Assembly (NCBI GenBank): GCA_035235625.1
Contig: CP141141.1
Span: 16,117,968-16,181,967 of the forward strand
From: Saururus chinensis
Taxonomy: Eukaryota; Streptophyta; Magnoliopsida; Piperales; Saururaceae
Direction: 5' to 3'
Length of the DNA stretch: 64,000 nucleotides
The notes under the pieces were generated by a model that did not search any database, was not told the origin of the DNA, and saw only the letters and a program-made list of their open reading frames with translations. A program made the translations under genes and the position numbers. Numbering within the stretch: the first letter of the stretch is position 1; each line of letters starts with the position of its first letter. Positions 1 through 11,989 of this stretch are shown in pieces.

Positions 1-2235
1 TGATTGTTGTGATGATTATGATGCGCCAAATGTTTTTAGTGATGCATAAAATGAATAGATTAATGCAGTAGAACACAATGATAATTACATTTATAATCAA
101 GGAAAATAGGAATTGCACAAGATGATGAAGAAGAGCAAGTGAAATAAAAAGAGGAACAAGGTCAAGTACCAAACTAGGTTTAGAAATATCATTAAGAATC
201 CAATGTTATTAAAGACATCAATGAAGGTGTGAGGATATAACATTAGTTAGAGGAATAAGTAAAAACTTTGTTTGTTATGTCTCTCACAGAACCAAGAAGA
301 TAGATAAAACCATACAAGATGAAAATTGGATTAATGCAATGCAAAAAGAATTGAGACAATTCAAAAGGAATGATATATGGTATCTTGCTCTACGACCAAT
401 GGAAGGAAATGTAATAGTGACAAAATAGATTTACAATAACAAGACAATGAGCAAGACATTGCTGTCCACGATAAAGTGTGATTGGTTGCTCAAGGAGACA
501 CATAGGTGGAAAGCATAGATTTTGATAAAACTTTTGCACAAGTTGCAAGACTTGAATCCATTATGTTACTCCATGCTATGATTTGTTATTTGAAGTTCAA
601 GGTGTATCAAATAGGTGTCAAGAATGTCTTTCTAAATGGGAACTTGAAAGAAGAGGTATAAGTAGAACAATATGAAGGTTTTATTAATCCCAACCATCCG
701 GATTATGTGTACAAGTTAAAGAAAGTTTTGTATGGATTGAAACAAGGTCTAAGAAAAAAGTATGAAAGCCTAATACAAAATCTCACAAAGCAAGACTATA
801 CAAGGGGTGGTGTTGGTAAAACACTTTTCATCAAAAAGTTTAAGAAGCATGTCGTGATGGACCAAGCATTGTGGATGCCACCAACGAGTTCATGGATGGT
901 TTACTAACCTATTTACTTTGTTTGCAAGTTCTACAGACAGAGCCAAGCATCTTCATATCACCAACAAAATTTGCAAGAGAGCTTATGAAGAAGTTTGGAC
1001 TTTATGATGCAAAAGCATGTGAAGACTCCTATGTCTTCCTCTATCAAGTTAAGCAAGGACACTTCATGTAAGTTTGTTAATCATATGATGTATAGAAACA
1101 TGATAGGTAGTCTATTGTATTTATTTGCTAATTGCCAAAACAATTATCACTTAGTGTATGTGTTTGTGCTAGATATCAGGCTAATCTTAAAGAGTCTCAC
1201 ATGATGAATGTAAAATAAATTATAAAATATCTGAGTGGGGTTATACATGATGTGGCTTGTGGTATCCATTTGACACTGCTTTTCAATTAGTAGGGTACTC
1301 TGATGTAGAGTAGGCTAGGAATGTAGATGATAAGAAAAGTATGTCAGGATGATGTTTTTATGTAGAAAAATGCCTTGTATCTTGGCGTAACAAGGAACAA
1401 AATTGTGTCTCAATGTGAATTGTTGAGATTGAAAACATCACTACTAAAAGTGGATGCATACAATTAATGTGGATGAACAAGATGCTAATTGACTATGGAT
1501 TTTATCAAGGAACCATAACTATATATTATGATAGCCTAAGTTTAATTAAAATTTCACAAAATCCTATCTAACAGTCTCTAAATAAGCATATAGATATCAA
1601 ACATCACTTTATTCGACATTTGGTAGAGGATAAAATCGTGAAGGATCAATTAGTTTAAGAGTATTGAATGAACATAACTGCCAAGCGATCAATCGTTATA
1701 TAAAAATATTGACATTTCAAGAAGCAGTTACTTAAATTAGAGCATTATAGTTTGATTTAGATTCCTAGTTTCATTAAATAGGATGAATTAGTCTTCTACC
1801 ACATAGATTTTCTTTACATTAATAAAAAAGTGGCTAGTGGTGGTATTATAGCACAAAAACACTTGAGTGAAAAATTGTTTGTTGAAGATTGTTACTGAGA
1901 AGATTAAGTGCAAGGAGATTCATGCCAAGGAGGGAGACATGAAGACCTTAATCGTTCTGAAGCATAGGGAGGCATGAAGACCAATTGGATGCCAATAAAC
2001 AACTAAGGAGTGATTTATTTAGAGTTAGAGTGGTGTGAAGAACTAATAGGATTGAAGAAAAAGAGTCTTTTTTCTTATAAACAATAACTCTGTAATCTTA
2101 AGTTTACAAAGTGCATAGTTGGCCTATATAGAGTGGCTTGTGGTTTTTCCTATTGCGTGTTTCTGTATAAAAATTTCGGTGTGTTTGCTTCGTGATTATT
2201 TTATTTATTTTTCATTAGAACACATCGGAATAGTG
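1..2235 (+). mobile_element. Ty1/copia retrotransposon remnant (SIRE-like)
   Basis: A decayed copia element read on the plus strand. Recognisable pol fragments run from about 277 to 1650 in shifting frames. After them comes AT-rich sequence, with a purine-rich stretch near 1930 (AAGGAGGGAGA) that could be the polypurine tract before a 3' LTR ending near 2200. No matching pair of LTRs can be delimited and the 5' part lies outside the window. The wording of the pol motifs resembles the SIRE lineage; that lineage call is an inference. The element is certainly inactive: stops and frameshifts occur throughout. Confidence 0.75.
277..1650 (+). pseudogene. copia pol fragment: reverse transcriptase and RNase H
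   Basis: Broken remains of a copia reverse transcriptase and RNase H. Visible landmarks in order: the RT N-terminal block with ENWINAMQKEL near 320-360; VYKLKKVLYGLKQ at about 708-746; RGGVGKTLFIKK near 805-838; MYRNMIGSLLYL near 1088-1124; an RNase H stretch near 1470-1560 (LWMNKMLIDYG...YYDS); and the terminal NKHIDIKHHFIRH near 1582-1620. Between HVVM and DATNEF (about 848-885) only a few codons remain where active elements carry the YVDD catalytic loop, so the catalytic aspartates look deleted, with a frameshift at the same place. No continuous product can be made. Confidence 0.8.
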
Positions 2236-4434
2236 TGCATAAGCTTAATATAAATCAAAAGCTTGGTTTTTCTTTTTTTTAGAAGAGGAGGATATACCTT
2301 GTAACTTAAATATGGTTTAGGAGAACTTTATTCCACTCAATTTGTTTGTCATGCTTCATATTTACAAACCAACAAATATATGAATAGTTTTTAGGTCCGG
2401 TGCCGATTGCATATAGGTGGTCCAAGACCCTAATTTCTTTGAATGTGTTTCCAGGGATTAACAAGTGGAATTATTTGATGAAGTAAAGTTGGCAGGTATG
2501 TGCTTAGTTTGACTTACATGAAAATAAGGATAAGAACATGGTAGGGTTCTTTTTAATGTATGTATGCATCTGAATGCTAAACTTATGGAAATATGATGAA
2601 ATAGTGGGTATTGTTTCAAGTACATGGTGGACTACTTTCGAGATATGGTACTTGTTATGAAGATGGTTATTGGAGTTCAATATTGAAACATAATATTCTT
2701 GGTTTATGATTTTTTGTATGTATTGTTCATAAATGAGATAGCTTCTACATGACATGACATGTTGTATGATCACTTAATTTAATGATATAATTGAGTTGCA
2801 TCATGTTTGGTATGATAAACGTAGTTGTATGTGGTATATTTTTATGATGCACTTAGGTTGCATGTGCATCATATGATTATGTAGGCATGTGGTGCATTTC
2901 ATGACCCCTACTCAAAGGGTCCCTCGAGTTTTGAGGCCATGACTACAAAGTTTGCAAAATGCAGTGTGTCCCACTTGAAGTCAATAATCAACTACTAGGA
3001 AATTATCCTCCAATTAAATAAACTACTAAACTATGAGTAATCATAAGTCTAGCCCAATGAACCACATGGTATATTTATTACATTAACTTAACATAATAAA
3101 ACTACTAAATAAATCCACTTCATCTAACAAAACAACTATTGCTTCTACCCTTTGTCAATCTAGTAAAATGTTTATTAAGCATGCTCCCGGTTATGCATTA
3201 GAGAGGTCATGCAAAACAAATCCAACCATGAGCTTATGCCTAGTAAGATAACTCACACACACTAACTTACAACTTATGCTTTGAAAGATAAACATATAAG
3301 CATATAAATTAGCAGAAACATCAAGCATTCCTCTTAGAATATATTTAAGTAAATCAAATATCCACAATTTACAAATTATACAATCAAGCTTCCACTTTAC
3401 CCAGCACTACAATCCCAAGGTCTTGTAAACATTGGACCACCCATACGCATCCAAGTACTCGGGAGGACACTTGGATTATTTCCATAGAAATTTATGTTGT
3501 GCACTCGACACTAAAATATTACCAATTTCATTATCTTGTTACCCAAATATGCATTATCTCTTTCCCACACTATGGCATAATTCCTAGTGGAAAACATGTT
3601 GAAAATACTTGAAATCATCAATATAATACGACAAGAGTAAATTCCCCGACTACACGTGAAAGTTCAAAAACATAATTCTGCTTTTATGACTGATTTTAAA
3701 TTTTGGGAAAAATAACCTAAAAGATCCACTACTTATGAAATTTGAAACAATAGTAAAGTGAACCAATCATCAACTCCAAATTAAATTGTTTGTACAAACT
3801 TAGACCCAAAACTATTTAATTTTGAATTTTGCAAAAATGTTGTGTAATACTAAAAGTTTTGCATAGTTGGATTTCAAAGAACATAAAATATTGATAAAAG
3901 CTCCAAATGAAGCAACTATTTTTATGATAAACTATGAAGCCATTGAATATTGTCAAAAAGAAACATGGAATCAATCTGATCCTATATGAATGCAAGAAAA
4001 ATCCTGGAACATGAAAAAATAGATTTGTGATTCCCAAATAGTGTACATTCTAGAAAATCTAATGATTCCAAATTAAAAAAGAAAAATGCCCAAAAATATG
4101 GTATGAAACTAGACTCATTCATGAATATATACTAATTTTAGTAGGCCATCTTCATGAATAAAAAGCTCCAAAAGGCAATCTGAAAACTGGACTGATTTCA
4201 ATTGGCTAAAAGTAAACTCTAGAAAAGAATGAATTTTTGAATGTAGAAAACTCAATCAAAATTGATAAAAATTTACTAGATTGAGATAAAGAGTTATGAA
4301 ATCTCATAGAAAATTCAACATAAAAAGAATATTGAAAAATCTAAAAAAGAAACAAACAATTTGGATGCATAGTATAAATTGAGGCAAAGAATCATGAAAA
4401 ATATCTTCAATTGAAATTAAGAACAAGGGTGTGA
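2236..4434. other. AT-rich non-coding stretch with LTR-like fragments
   Basis: No supported gene. The longest open frames (89 aa or less) show no recognisable motif. Sequence around 3000-3350 (ATAACTCACACACACTAACTT, GCATAAGCTC on the other strand) has the look of a gypsy LTR in minus orientation, but I cannot find ends or a target-site duplication. The last 400 bases are A-rich and lead directly into the telomere-like block. Confidence 0.3.
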
Positions 4435-6086
4435 CATTATTAGGGTATTAGGCGTTAAGGTATTGGCTTTTTAGGTTTTAGGGTTCAGTGTTTTGAGTTT
4501 TACGGTTGTAGGGTATAGATTTTAGGGTTTAGGATTTTAGGATATAAAGTTTTTAAACTTTAGGGTTTGGGGTTTATGCTTTTATGGTTTTTGATTTTTA
4601 GGGTTTTTAGAATTCAAGTTTATGATTTTAAGGTTTAGCACCATATGGTATAGAGTTTAGTATTTTATGGTTTGGGGCTTTAATGGTTTTGAGGTATAGG
4701 GTATATTGTAATGGGTTTACATTTGAGGTTTAAGGTATTAGGATTTAAAGTTTCCAGGTTTAGGTTTCTGCGCTTTTCTTTAGGGTTGTAGAGTTTTTTA
4801 TTGTAGGGATTAGAGCATTACCTTTTTAGGGATTAGGGTTTAGGGTCCAAAGTTTAGTAATAATTTTTTGTGTTTTAGAGGGTTAAGGTTTAGGATTTTT
4901 TAGGATTTAGGGGTTCAGAGTTTAGGATTTTGGGTTTTATGGTTTAGGTTTTTACTTTCTAAGATTTATGGTTTTAGGATTTGGGAATTTATGGATTTCA
5001 GGTATTTGGCTATAGGGTTTACTTTATAGGATTTAAGAAAGTTATGTTTTTAAGCTTTAGGGATTAGGATTTGGGAATTTGAGATTTAGGGTTTAGGATT
5101 TTAGGTATCAAATTTTGAATTTTAGGGCTAATCGCTTCAAGGCTAAGGGTTTAGTAATCTACAGTATTAGGGTATTAGGTTGTGGTTAAGTGGTTATGAG
5201 TTGCGAATTTACTTTAGTGTTTTAGAGTTTGAGGGTTTCGTATTTAGAGGTTTAGGTAAAGTTGAGGTTTTCATACTTAGGATTTAAGGGTTTTGGAGTT
5301 TAAGCATTTAGGACATCTTCTTGAGGGTTTAGAAATTAGGAGTTTAGGATTTTCGAGTTTTAGGGTTTTGGGTTAAAGGTTTAGAGTTTAGAGCTTTACA
5401 CTTTTAAAATTTCGGGTTTTCATGTTTAAGGGTTTATTGATTTGGATTTTGGGTTTTAGGATTTATGGGTTTTCTTGTTTAGGATGCAGTGTTTTATGGT
5501 TAAATATTTTAAAGTTTTTGGGTTTTACAATGTAGGGTTTTTGGGTTTTATGGTTCATGATTTAGTATTTAGTATTATGTTTTTAAGAGTTTGGGTTTAG
5601 GATATTAGTAGAATTTTATGGTTTAGGGTTATAGGGTTTGATGGTTTAATATATTTTAGTTTGGATTGATGATTTTAGGGTTTAGGCTTAGTATTGAGAT
5701 TTTTCATTTCGAGGTTTTAGTGTTTTAGGATTTTAGAGTTTAATGTTTTGGATTTTTATGGTTTTAGGATTAAGGCTTTCGGGTTTTCGGGTTTTAGGAA
5801 TTAAGTTTAGGATCCCAAGATGTTGGGTTTTAGGGTTTAGAATATTATTGTTTTAGGGCAAAGGGTTTATTGTTTAGGGTTTTAATATATTATTTTTTAA
5901 GCTAAAGGGATCATTTAATGTTTTGAAGTGGGATTTTAAGGCTTTAGGATTTGAGGTTAAGGGTTTTAGGGCATAGGGTTTAGGGTGCTAGTATCTTAGG
6001 TTTTAACCTTAAGGGTTGAGGAATTTAAGGTATTCAATTTTAAGAGTTTACACTTTAAAATTTAGAAATTGTGATTTTAGGATTTA
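4435..6086 (+). repeat. degenerate TTTAGGG telomere-like repeat, copy A left part
   Basis: About 1.65 kb built from diverged variants of the plant telomere heptamer TTTAGGG (GGTTTAGGG, TTTTAGGATT, GGGTTTTAGG and so on), always with the G-rich strand on plus. It is far too degenerate to be a functional telomere. It aligns, with the same order of variants, to the block starting near 14598, so the two are duplicates. The block is interrupted at 6086 by a DNA transposon and resumes at 8427. Confidence 0.85.
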
Positions 6087-6470
6087 GGCTCTATTTGGAT
6101 TGAGGGAAAATGAGGGAAAGGAAAAGATTCTATGTAAAATCTTCCCGTTTCCTTCATTTGGTAAAACGTGGAAAAAGAAAGTGGAGTGAAAAGCGGGGGA
6201 AAGGTGTGGAAACGAAGGCCAAAAATTTTCCACCCCTAGACCCATGGATTTTGGGAGAAAATCCACGGGTTGAAGGTTCAACTCGAAGTAGTGCTCTCTC
6301 ATCGTCCTGAGCTCCTACCTACTGATCTTGGGTGGAGTAATTTCAACGGGCAGGGTCATCCTCTTTCCTTGCTCCAAGAAGCGCGCGAAGAGGTCGCCTC
6401 CCCATCTTCTCTCCAAACTCGAAGGACTTTCAAATTCGACAGTCAAGGAGGAGGCCCGCTGGTCATGGCC

Positions 6471-6478
6471 TATAAAAA
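6471..6478 (+). promoter_or_regulatory. TATA box inside the Harbinger-like element
   Basis: TATAAAAA in the setting CCTATAAAAAGGGG, followed by a CT-rich leader (6500-6600). It would drive plus-strand transcription toward the Myb/SANT-like fragment about 1.5 kb away. Promoter function is inferred from sequence only. Confidence 0.5.
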
Positions 6479-8023
6479 GGGGTCCAAACTGCTCCTCTAC
6501 TTCCCTTACCGGCAAAACTAGAGGCCTCGTCTTTGTCGTCGCTGATCCCATTCCCCTTTTCTAGTGCGTGTCTCTCTTGCTTTCTTTCCCTTTGTTTTCC
6601 TAGCCTGTTGGATCAAATGTGTTAAGAGTCTCCGTTCAAGGGTGATTTGCTATAGGGAAAGGTGGCCCTGTTGACCGGGGGAGGGTTGGGGATCGGGTTT
6701 GATATTTCTGCTCAGTTTGGGAAGCATGGCCTTGCAGTCGCCATCATGGGCTGACAGAGGTGTGTTCTTGATGCTGTCATTTCTTCCCTTACTTTCATGG
6801 GCGTTCAGGTTGCTTCGCATCTTCTTCTTTACCTGTTTTAGATATTGTTCAGGTTACAAAAAAAAGATTTTTTTAGTTAGATGTTCGTTTGGGCTTGATC
6901 ATGTATTCAATAGTTAGTCCATTTGTGTTCTTTGTGGTCATTGACTGAAATTTTGTCTCTCACTTTCAGTTCATTCATTGCATCTAGGCTTACTTTATCA
7001 TGTTTCTATACATATTACATATTTGCTCAATTCCAATTTATCAGTTCAATTAAACATTTTCATATAATTATATGGTTTTCTTTAGAAAAAAATTATTATC
7101 CTATTGAATATATGTCTATAATTCTTATTGTGGAAATGTCAGTTTGGTTTGCCTAATACATTGGAATTTTTGTTTTTGCTTTGAACTATTTTCTGATACT
7201 TGCATATTTTCATTTTCATTTTACTGAACCATCTGAATGTCAATCACTACTCTGCTTATGCTTTTTCTTTTTTTATTTGTCTCTTTCTTATGATAGAAAA
7301 AAACCTTCTCCTTTTTTTATATCTTGTAATGATTCATTGCAATGCAACCTTTGCTTGTCGCATTGAAGAAATTAGATGTTCTGATGGTCCCATTGTTGAT
7401 CCCCAATTTTAGAAGTCTTGTTCTCATTTGAGTTGTCGTTTCTTGTGTTTACGTGTGCACAACTACTGATCTGAGATGGATTTTCTATCAATTAAATGAG
7501 TTTTAGCTTTTAAAGATGACAGGAATCTCAAATTTTGGAAAATAAAAGAAAGGTAATGAATTTATTCCGCCTCAGCTCAAAAAGGGAATAGATATATTTT
7601 GCATAATTATCTTATGAGAGTAGATACGAATGATGCACTTATTACAGAAGTTAGATGCAGAGTTATTAAACGAAGATTCGGAAGAAGTGATTCTTCCAAT
7701 TGTATCAAAGAATAAAGCTTATCGGCATGCAAAAAATTTACGCAAAGAAATTTTTGATACAATGTGGAATGATTACACTTCAAATTGTATTTAGTTATAA
7801 TATGATCGATATGTCTAATGGATATTTGTCTCATTTGTCAGTTGAAGTGTGATGTAGAAACTAATGATATATGGGGCTTTATTTATTTTGAATACTTATA
7901 ATGATAAATGTTGACTCTTTGTGTTTGTGACTGAAGGATATGATATGTGTGATATTTTATATTCATTGCATTAACATTTTTTTTTTCTACATGATTTTAA
8001 TAATTAAAAAATAATTATTATAG

Positions 8024-8140
8024 ATGGGGAAGAATCTAATATGGTCACCCCTAATAGATAAATGTTTGACTGAAGTTTTGAAGGATCAAATGCAGTGAGG
8101 ACAACAAATTAATCGTAGCTTTGATATAGGATGCTTTTGA
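8024..8140 (+). pseudogene. Myb/SANT-like DNA-binding domain fragment
   Basis: Starting at an ATG the frame reads MGKNLIWSPLIDKCLTEVL, then a TGA at 8096-8098, then a continuation in the same frame (GQQINRSFD) to a TGA at 8138. The pattern W-S-P-x-x-D-x-x-L-T-E-V-L, followed after a gap by G-x-x-x-N-R-S-F, matches the start of plant Myb/SANT-like domains that accompany PIF/Harbinger transposases. The internal stop and lack of continuation make this a dead exon. It supports assigning the surrounding element to PIF/Harbinger rather than another TIR family. Confidence 0.6.
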
Positions 8141-8426
8141 AGTAGGTTTTATTTCAATGATTCTATACTTTAGATACAATATTTCTTTTGATAGGTTTTT
8201 ATTATAAATTAATTAAATTTTTTAATAAATGTATTCTATTTAAATATAATTTTATAATTTCTTCTAATATTCATCGTACTGAACCAAACATAGAATTGTA
8301 CTTTCTCCTTCTCTTTCTCTATGCAACCAAATAGTGAAAAGTTTTCATGAATCCCCTCATTTCCCTTTCTCCTGGATTCTCTTTCTCTTTCCATTTCTCC
8401 CAGTTTCCCCCAATCCAAACAGAGCC

Positions 8427-8871
8427 TCAGGGTTAGGGTAAAGTTTAATGGTTCACAATTTAGGAATTATGGTCTAAGGATTTTAGGGTTTAGGAGTTTA
8501 TGGTTTACAATTTAGGATTTGAGAGTTTATGATTTTATGATGGGTTTTAAGTTTGAGGACTTTGGCTGTCAAGGTTTAAAATTTTAGTGTATTGGATTTT
8601 AGGGATTTTAGTGCATAAGGTATAGGGTTTTTTGGTTTTATTATGGTTTAAGCTATTAGAATTTTTGTGTATTATACTTAAGGTTTAGGGTTTTAGAATT
8701 TTATGGTATATGGTTTAGGGTTCTATGTTTTAGGATTTAAAGATTTAGTGCTCAAAATTTTTAGGTTTTACGGTTTAGGATGTAGTGTTTAATGCTATGA
8801 ATTTTTTTACTTTAGGATTTTATTATTTTTAAGGTTTAGGGTTTACTATTTAGAGTTTTATTATTCTAAAG
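8427..8871 (+). repeat. degenerate TTTAGGG repeat, copy A right part
   Basis: Continuation of the telomere-like block after the transposon, again with the G-rich strand on plus. It aligns with the segment around 16290-16500 of copy B, which is continuous there. Confidence 0.75.
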
Positions 8872-8974
8872 CATACTTCTTAGTCTCATATTGATAGCTA
8901 CATCTGGTTTTTTTAAAATATAATTTATATTGAAAAACCAAATATAGCTATCAATATGGGGCGGGAAGAGTATG
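8872..8974. mobile_element. Stowaway-like MITE, copy A
   Basis: A 103-base element that folds back on itself. The left arm CATACTTCTTAGTCTCATAT plus GATAGCTACATCTGGTTTTT pairs with the right arm ending ...GGGGCGGGAAGAGTATG. The ends are diverged forms of the common plant CTCCCTCCGTCCCA terminus. A shortened relative sits at the matching place in copy B (17856-17932), so insertion predates the segmental duplication. Confidence 0.6.
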
Positions 8975-9320
8975 AATATTATGTTGGTATACACACAAAT
9001 ATAGATATGAATGTTGAACGGAAGACATAAAAGACCCAGCAATGAGCACGACATGCAAGTAGACAATTAGGGTTTTGCTATTTCTTCCCTATGAAAACCC
9101 TAACACAACCCTTACATATTAAGATAAGAGCTAATGGGCGTAAACCTCCTAATACAAAAATCCATTATAAGTAATTGAATAAAAATCACAAATTCCGGCT
9201 GACTCTCTCTTCTAATATATTTAGTTAAAAGATATAAATAAACATAATGTGTGGCTCATAGAGCTAGGATAGGCGGGTAGCATCTTTCTTCTCTTCATCC
9301 GTCTATTCTTTGTTCTCTTC

Positions 9321-9979
9321 CTAGGCTGGACCAACTGAGACAATTTCGACCTTCCCAAGCTTTTTCAATTTTTTTGCAACTGCAACTACGTCCATATTAC
9401 CAGTGATTGTAATCGTTCGTTCTTCCAAATTTATGGCCATGGAGTCGATACCTGGATCACACATATAAGTATATTCACATGCATTTTGTTTTATTTGAAT
9501 TTTAAGAAACGGAGCAAAAATTCTTATATACTTTCCTTCCGTATACCACTGATCAAAGTACAAAAATTTTGAATCTGGGTAAAAAAGCGACAAAATGAGA
9601 CATTTTGTAAGTTTGTGGATTTCTCAATAGTGCCTGCTGACAATATTAGAAGAAAAGAACATTCGGACAATACCTATTACATCTGCCGCTGCATTAAGAG
9701 CTTTCTGCTTGGTCTTCTCATCAGCCATCTCAAAAATCTTGAGCACTGCTTTCTGCAGACAGCACAGACAGACATTTTGGCAAAACTAGCTCGAAACCTT
9801 CAATACCCATCAATCGCACGATAATAAAGAAGGATTAAAAACCGTCACAAATGGTAAAAGATGCGGAGAATAACAAAATTCAAGAGGACATATCGCAAAA
9901 CAGGTTGATTTCTTTTGAACGAATGAAATATTTGGTCGATAGAAGTCAACTAGATTCAACTCAATCATACCTGGGCCAT
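9321..9979 (-). CDS. small HMA-domain (HIPP-like) protein, 3 exons, copy A
   Basis: Three exons on minus: 9971-9979 (ATG GCC CAG), 9674-9752 and 9321-9451, with GT/AG introns, summing to 219 bases with no internal stop: 72 codons plus TAG. The product reads as one heavy-metal-associated (HMA, ferredoxin-like fold) domain: AVLKIFEMADEKTKQKAL is strand 1 and helix 1, then GIDSMAINLEERTITITG, then VAKKLKKLGKVEIVSVGPA. This is the architecture of plant HMA/HIPP proteins. The loop that normally holds MxCxxC has no cysteine (FEMADEKT), and the chain stops at VGPA, so there is no linker or C-terminal CaaX box; in-frame codons after the stop still read EENKE, suggesting a truncated tail. Metal binding and membrane anchoring are therefore unlikely; a protein-interaction role is only a guess. 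Copy A lacks one Lys codon found at the exon 2 start of copy B. Exon joins are predicted, not shown by transcripts. Confidence 0.75.
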
Positions 9980-10084
9980 ATATGAGCACTAAATGAAAAT
10001 CAGTGTGGGCAGGATTTTGAGCTGGAAGCCGGGCACTGTTCAATGGAGCGGGAAAAACTTGGAACAATGGGAGAGGTGGGTGGG

Positions 10085-10092
10085 TATTTATA
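10085..10092 (-). promoter_or_regulatory. TATA box of HMA gene copy A
   Basis: TATAAATA on the minus strand, about 105 bases upstream of the predicted ATG. The matching position in copy B (19245-19252) reads CATAAATA, so this core element has diverged between the paralogs. Confidence 0.5.
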
Positions 10093-11295
10093 TGAAAAAG
10101 CGAGAACATTAGGAGGTTCTTCTTTCCTTGGACGGAAAAGGAAGTTCGGAGCATAGTTAGAGTTGACGGCCATTGGATTGAAATCAGCAAGACAGCAACG
10201 CTCATGTCTAAACCTTTTGTAGATTCTATTACTGTATTTGTAAAGAAAATTATAGCCCTTAATTTGTCTGGGTGATTTCCATTTAAAAAAATTTGTGTAC
10301 AAGGCATCTTACAATGAAATCCCATATAAGGCAAGTTTTAATTGTATACACCAATCCCTTCCTTCGATAGTCCTCGACCAACAATGAGATTTAAGTATCT
10401 CTTAATTGTTGGAAGATTTTCAAACCATCAATGCCAAAAATAATGATAATTACATTACCTTCCTAATAGTAGTAACACCCACGTTTTCCACTTCTAAGGT
10501 ATCTCTTCCGCGGTTCTGTGCCCAACTGGTGGCAAGCTTAAGCCGCCAAGTAATGGATGATTAGCTGTTGTTAGTGCTACATGGTCTGCCTGTATTTCTC
10601 TGTCATTTAGATGCAAAATTCAATACGAAGCAAAAGCAAAGCCCTGCTTCGATCTGAAATTTGCAAATTGCACAAAGCTCAGCCTGGATCATAAGGAGTT
10701 GGTGGAGCTCGAACGACACGAGCCAACTACAAGGCGTAGCTAGATTTCAGTGTGGGCGGGTTAGTCCGTTACTTATTTGTTAGTGGTGAAAATAGGCTGC
10801 TTTTCCATAAAAAAAGATAAGATATGCATTCTTCTGCTTGTGCCCGCTTTTCACTTCGATAGAAGGGCATTGTCTTTGCCTTGGTTTTCTTGCTTGCCAT
10901 AGAAGAGCAATGTCACTACAGAAAACTTCATATAAAATTAAACGTGAGATATCATTCAATACTGTTGGAAAGTATATAGAGGTATGTTAGTACGTTATCC
11001 TCACAGCATATATTAAAGTCAAATTTAAAATTAGAACATGACGATCATAAGGAATTAATAGCGAAAGGATCTAGTACGAGGCATAGTGCGAGACAGTGAA
11101 ACTACAGACTTAGGCATGTTGAAACTACAAACTTTGAGAAAGATATTGTTGTCCTCCGGTGCATAGGCTTCTCTGGCAATTTGCACCTAAGATTTAACGG
11201 ACCCCTCTGTCGGGCTTAGGGTGCACTAGAAGAAGTCCAATTCAAACTCAAATATTTGGAGATGTTTCGGTTGCCCAAAGACTTGTAGTCATTCT
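10093..11295. other. duplicated upstream region of HMA gene copy A
   Basis: No gene supported. This is the 5' flank of the minus-strand HMA gene and aligns almost throughout with 19253-20362. The long open frame on minus from 10334 to 9810 runs through promoter, exon 1 and intron and is not conserved in copy B, so it is treated as chance. Confidence 0.6.
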
Positions 11296-11989
11296 ACCCA
11301 TGGAGAGAGTATCCACATATAAAAGACATAGCCTAAGGAAGAACATTTCCTTATGTACTCCCCCTCATCTCACTTTCTTTCCCATGTGGGACTAAGAGAA
11401 ACTCTTTGTAGAAATTCCTAAGTGCAAAGCTTCCCTCCAACTTGAAAAGTAGCATTCAATGAGTTTATGAGTTTCACTTTAATTAGAAATTGATTTTTTC
11501 TTAAAATGGTTTAAACTAGGTAAGTAACACAGTCAACAATTAATGGGCAAAGAACAATCGGTCATTCACTTTCTAAAATAAGTAAATCTCTTCCATCGAT
11601 TGATCTATCGATGTGAGCAATCGATTGATAAACTCTCAGTCAAATTTTACACAGCCTAATTCAAGTGACCGATCAATCAATTCTACAGTTCATTATGTAG
11701 TGATCGATTGATGCATAGTAAAATTTAAAGTTCAAGAATCATTTAATTTACTCTTACTAAATCAATCTAAGTGAATTGCATATGAGTTTGTGAAAGTGAA
11801 TCTTTTTATCTTAGACACTTATCTTAGTCTTCAACCTTGACCGATAAGAACATGTCTACTCTTATTTTTTAAATTAATCAATTTTAAATCCAACTTGACC
11901 ACAACTAAATCTAGTCGACTTACAAGACTAAAACTTCTATGAAGTTTAGACAATTTTTTATCAATAAAATTAGCTATTTTATAATACAT
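11296..11989. other. non-coding, possible LTR fragment with ATCGATTGAT motifs
   Basis: No coding signal. A TATAAAAG at about 11317 and several ATCGATTGAT-type motifs at 11595-11715 resemble motif-rich zones seen in the solo LTRs at 22090-22200 and 39706-39800. Ends cannot be set. Confidence 0.3.

Larger units (their letters stand above)
6087..8426. mobile_element. PIF/Harbinger-like DNA transposon, defective
   Basis: A 2,340-base insertion inside the telomere-like block. The left end starts GGCTCTATTTGGATTG and the right end is its inverted counterpart (CAATCCAAACAGAGCC), with partial pairing further in. The flanks are TTA at 6084-6086 and TCA at 8427-8429, consistent with a TTA target duplication carrying one mutation, as expected for PIF/Harbinger. 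The duplicate at 14.6-17 kb lacks it, which supports an insertion. The interior holds a GC-rich promoter-like zone (6180-6720), an AT-rich intron-like stretch and a Myb/SANT-like fragment at 8024-8140. No transposase was found. Confidence 0.7.
4483..11295. repeat. segmental duplication, copy A
   Basis: One unit of a large same-orientation duplication; its partner is 14598-20362. Shared parts in order: the telomere-like block, a small MITE at its right edge, a minus-strand HMA-domain gene, the gene's promoter, and about 1 kb of further upstream sequence, with matching landmarks such as GGAGCTCGAACGACACGAGC near 10706 and its counterpart near 19842. Similarity fades near 11295. Copy A differs by the 2.3 kb insertion at 6087-8426. 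Confidence 0.85.

Noticed and set aside
9810..10334. 174-codon minus frame overlapping HMA exon 1
   Set aside because: Crosses the TATA box, exon 1 and intron 1, has no known motif, and is not open in the duplicate at 19.1-19.5 kb.
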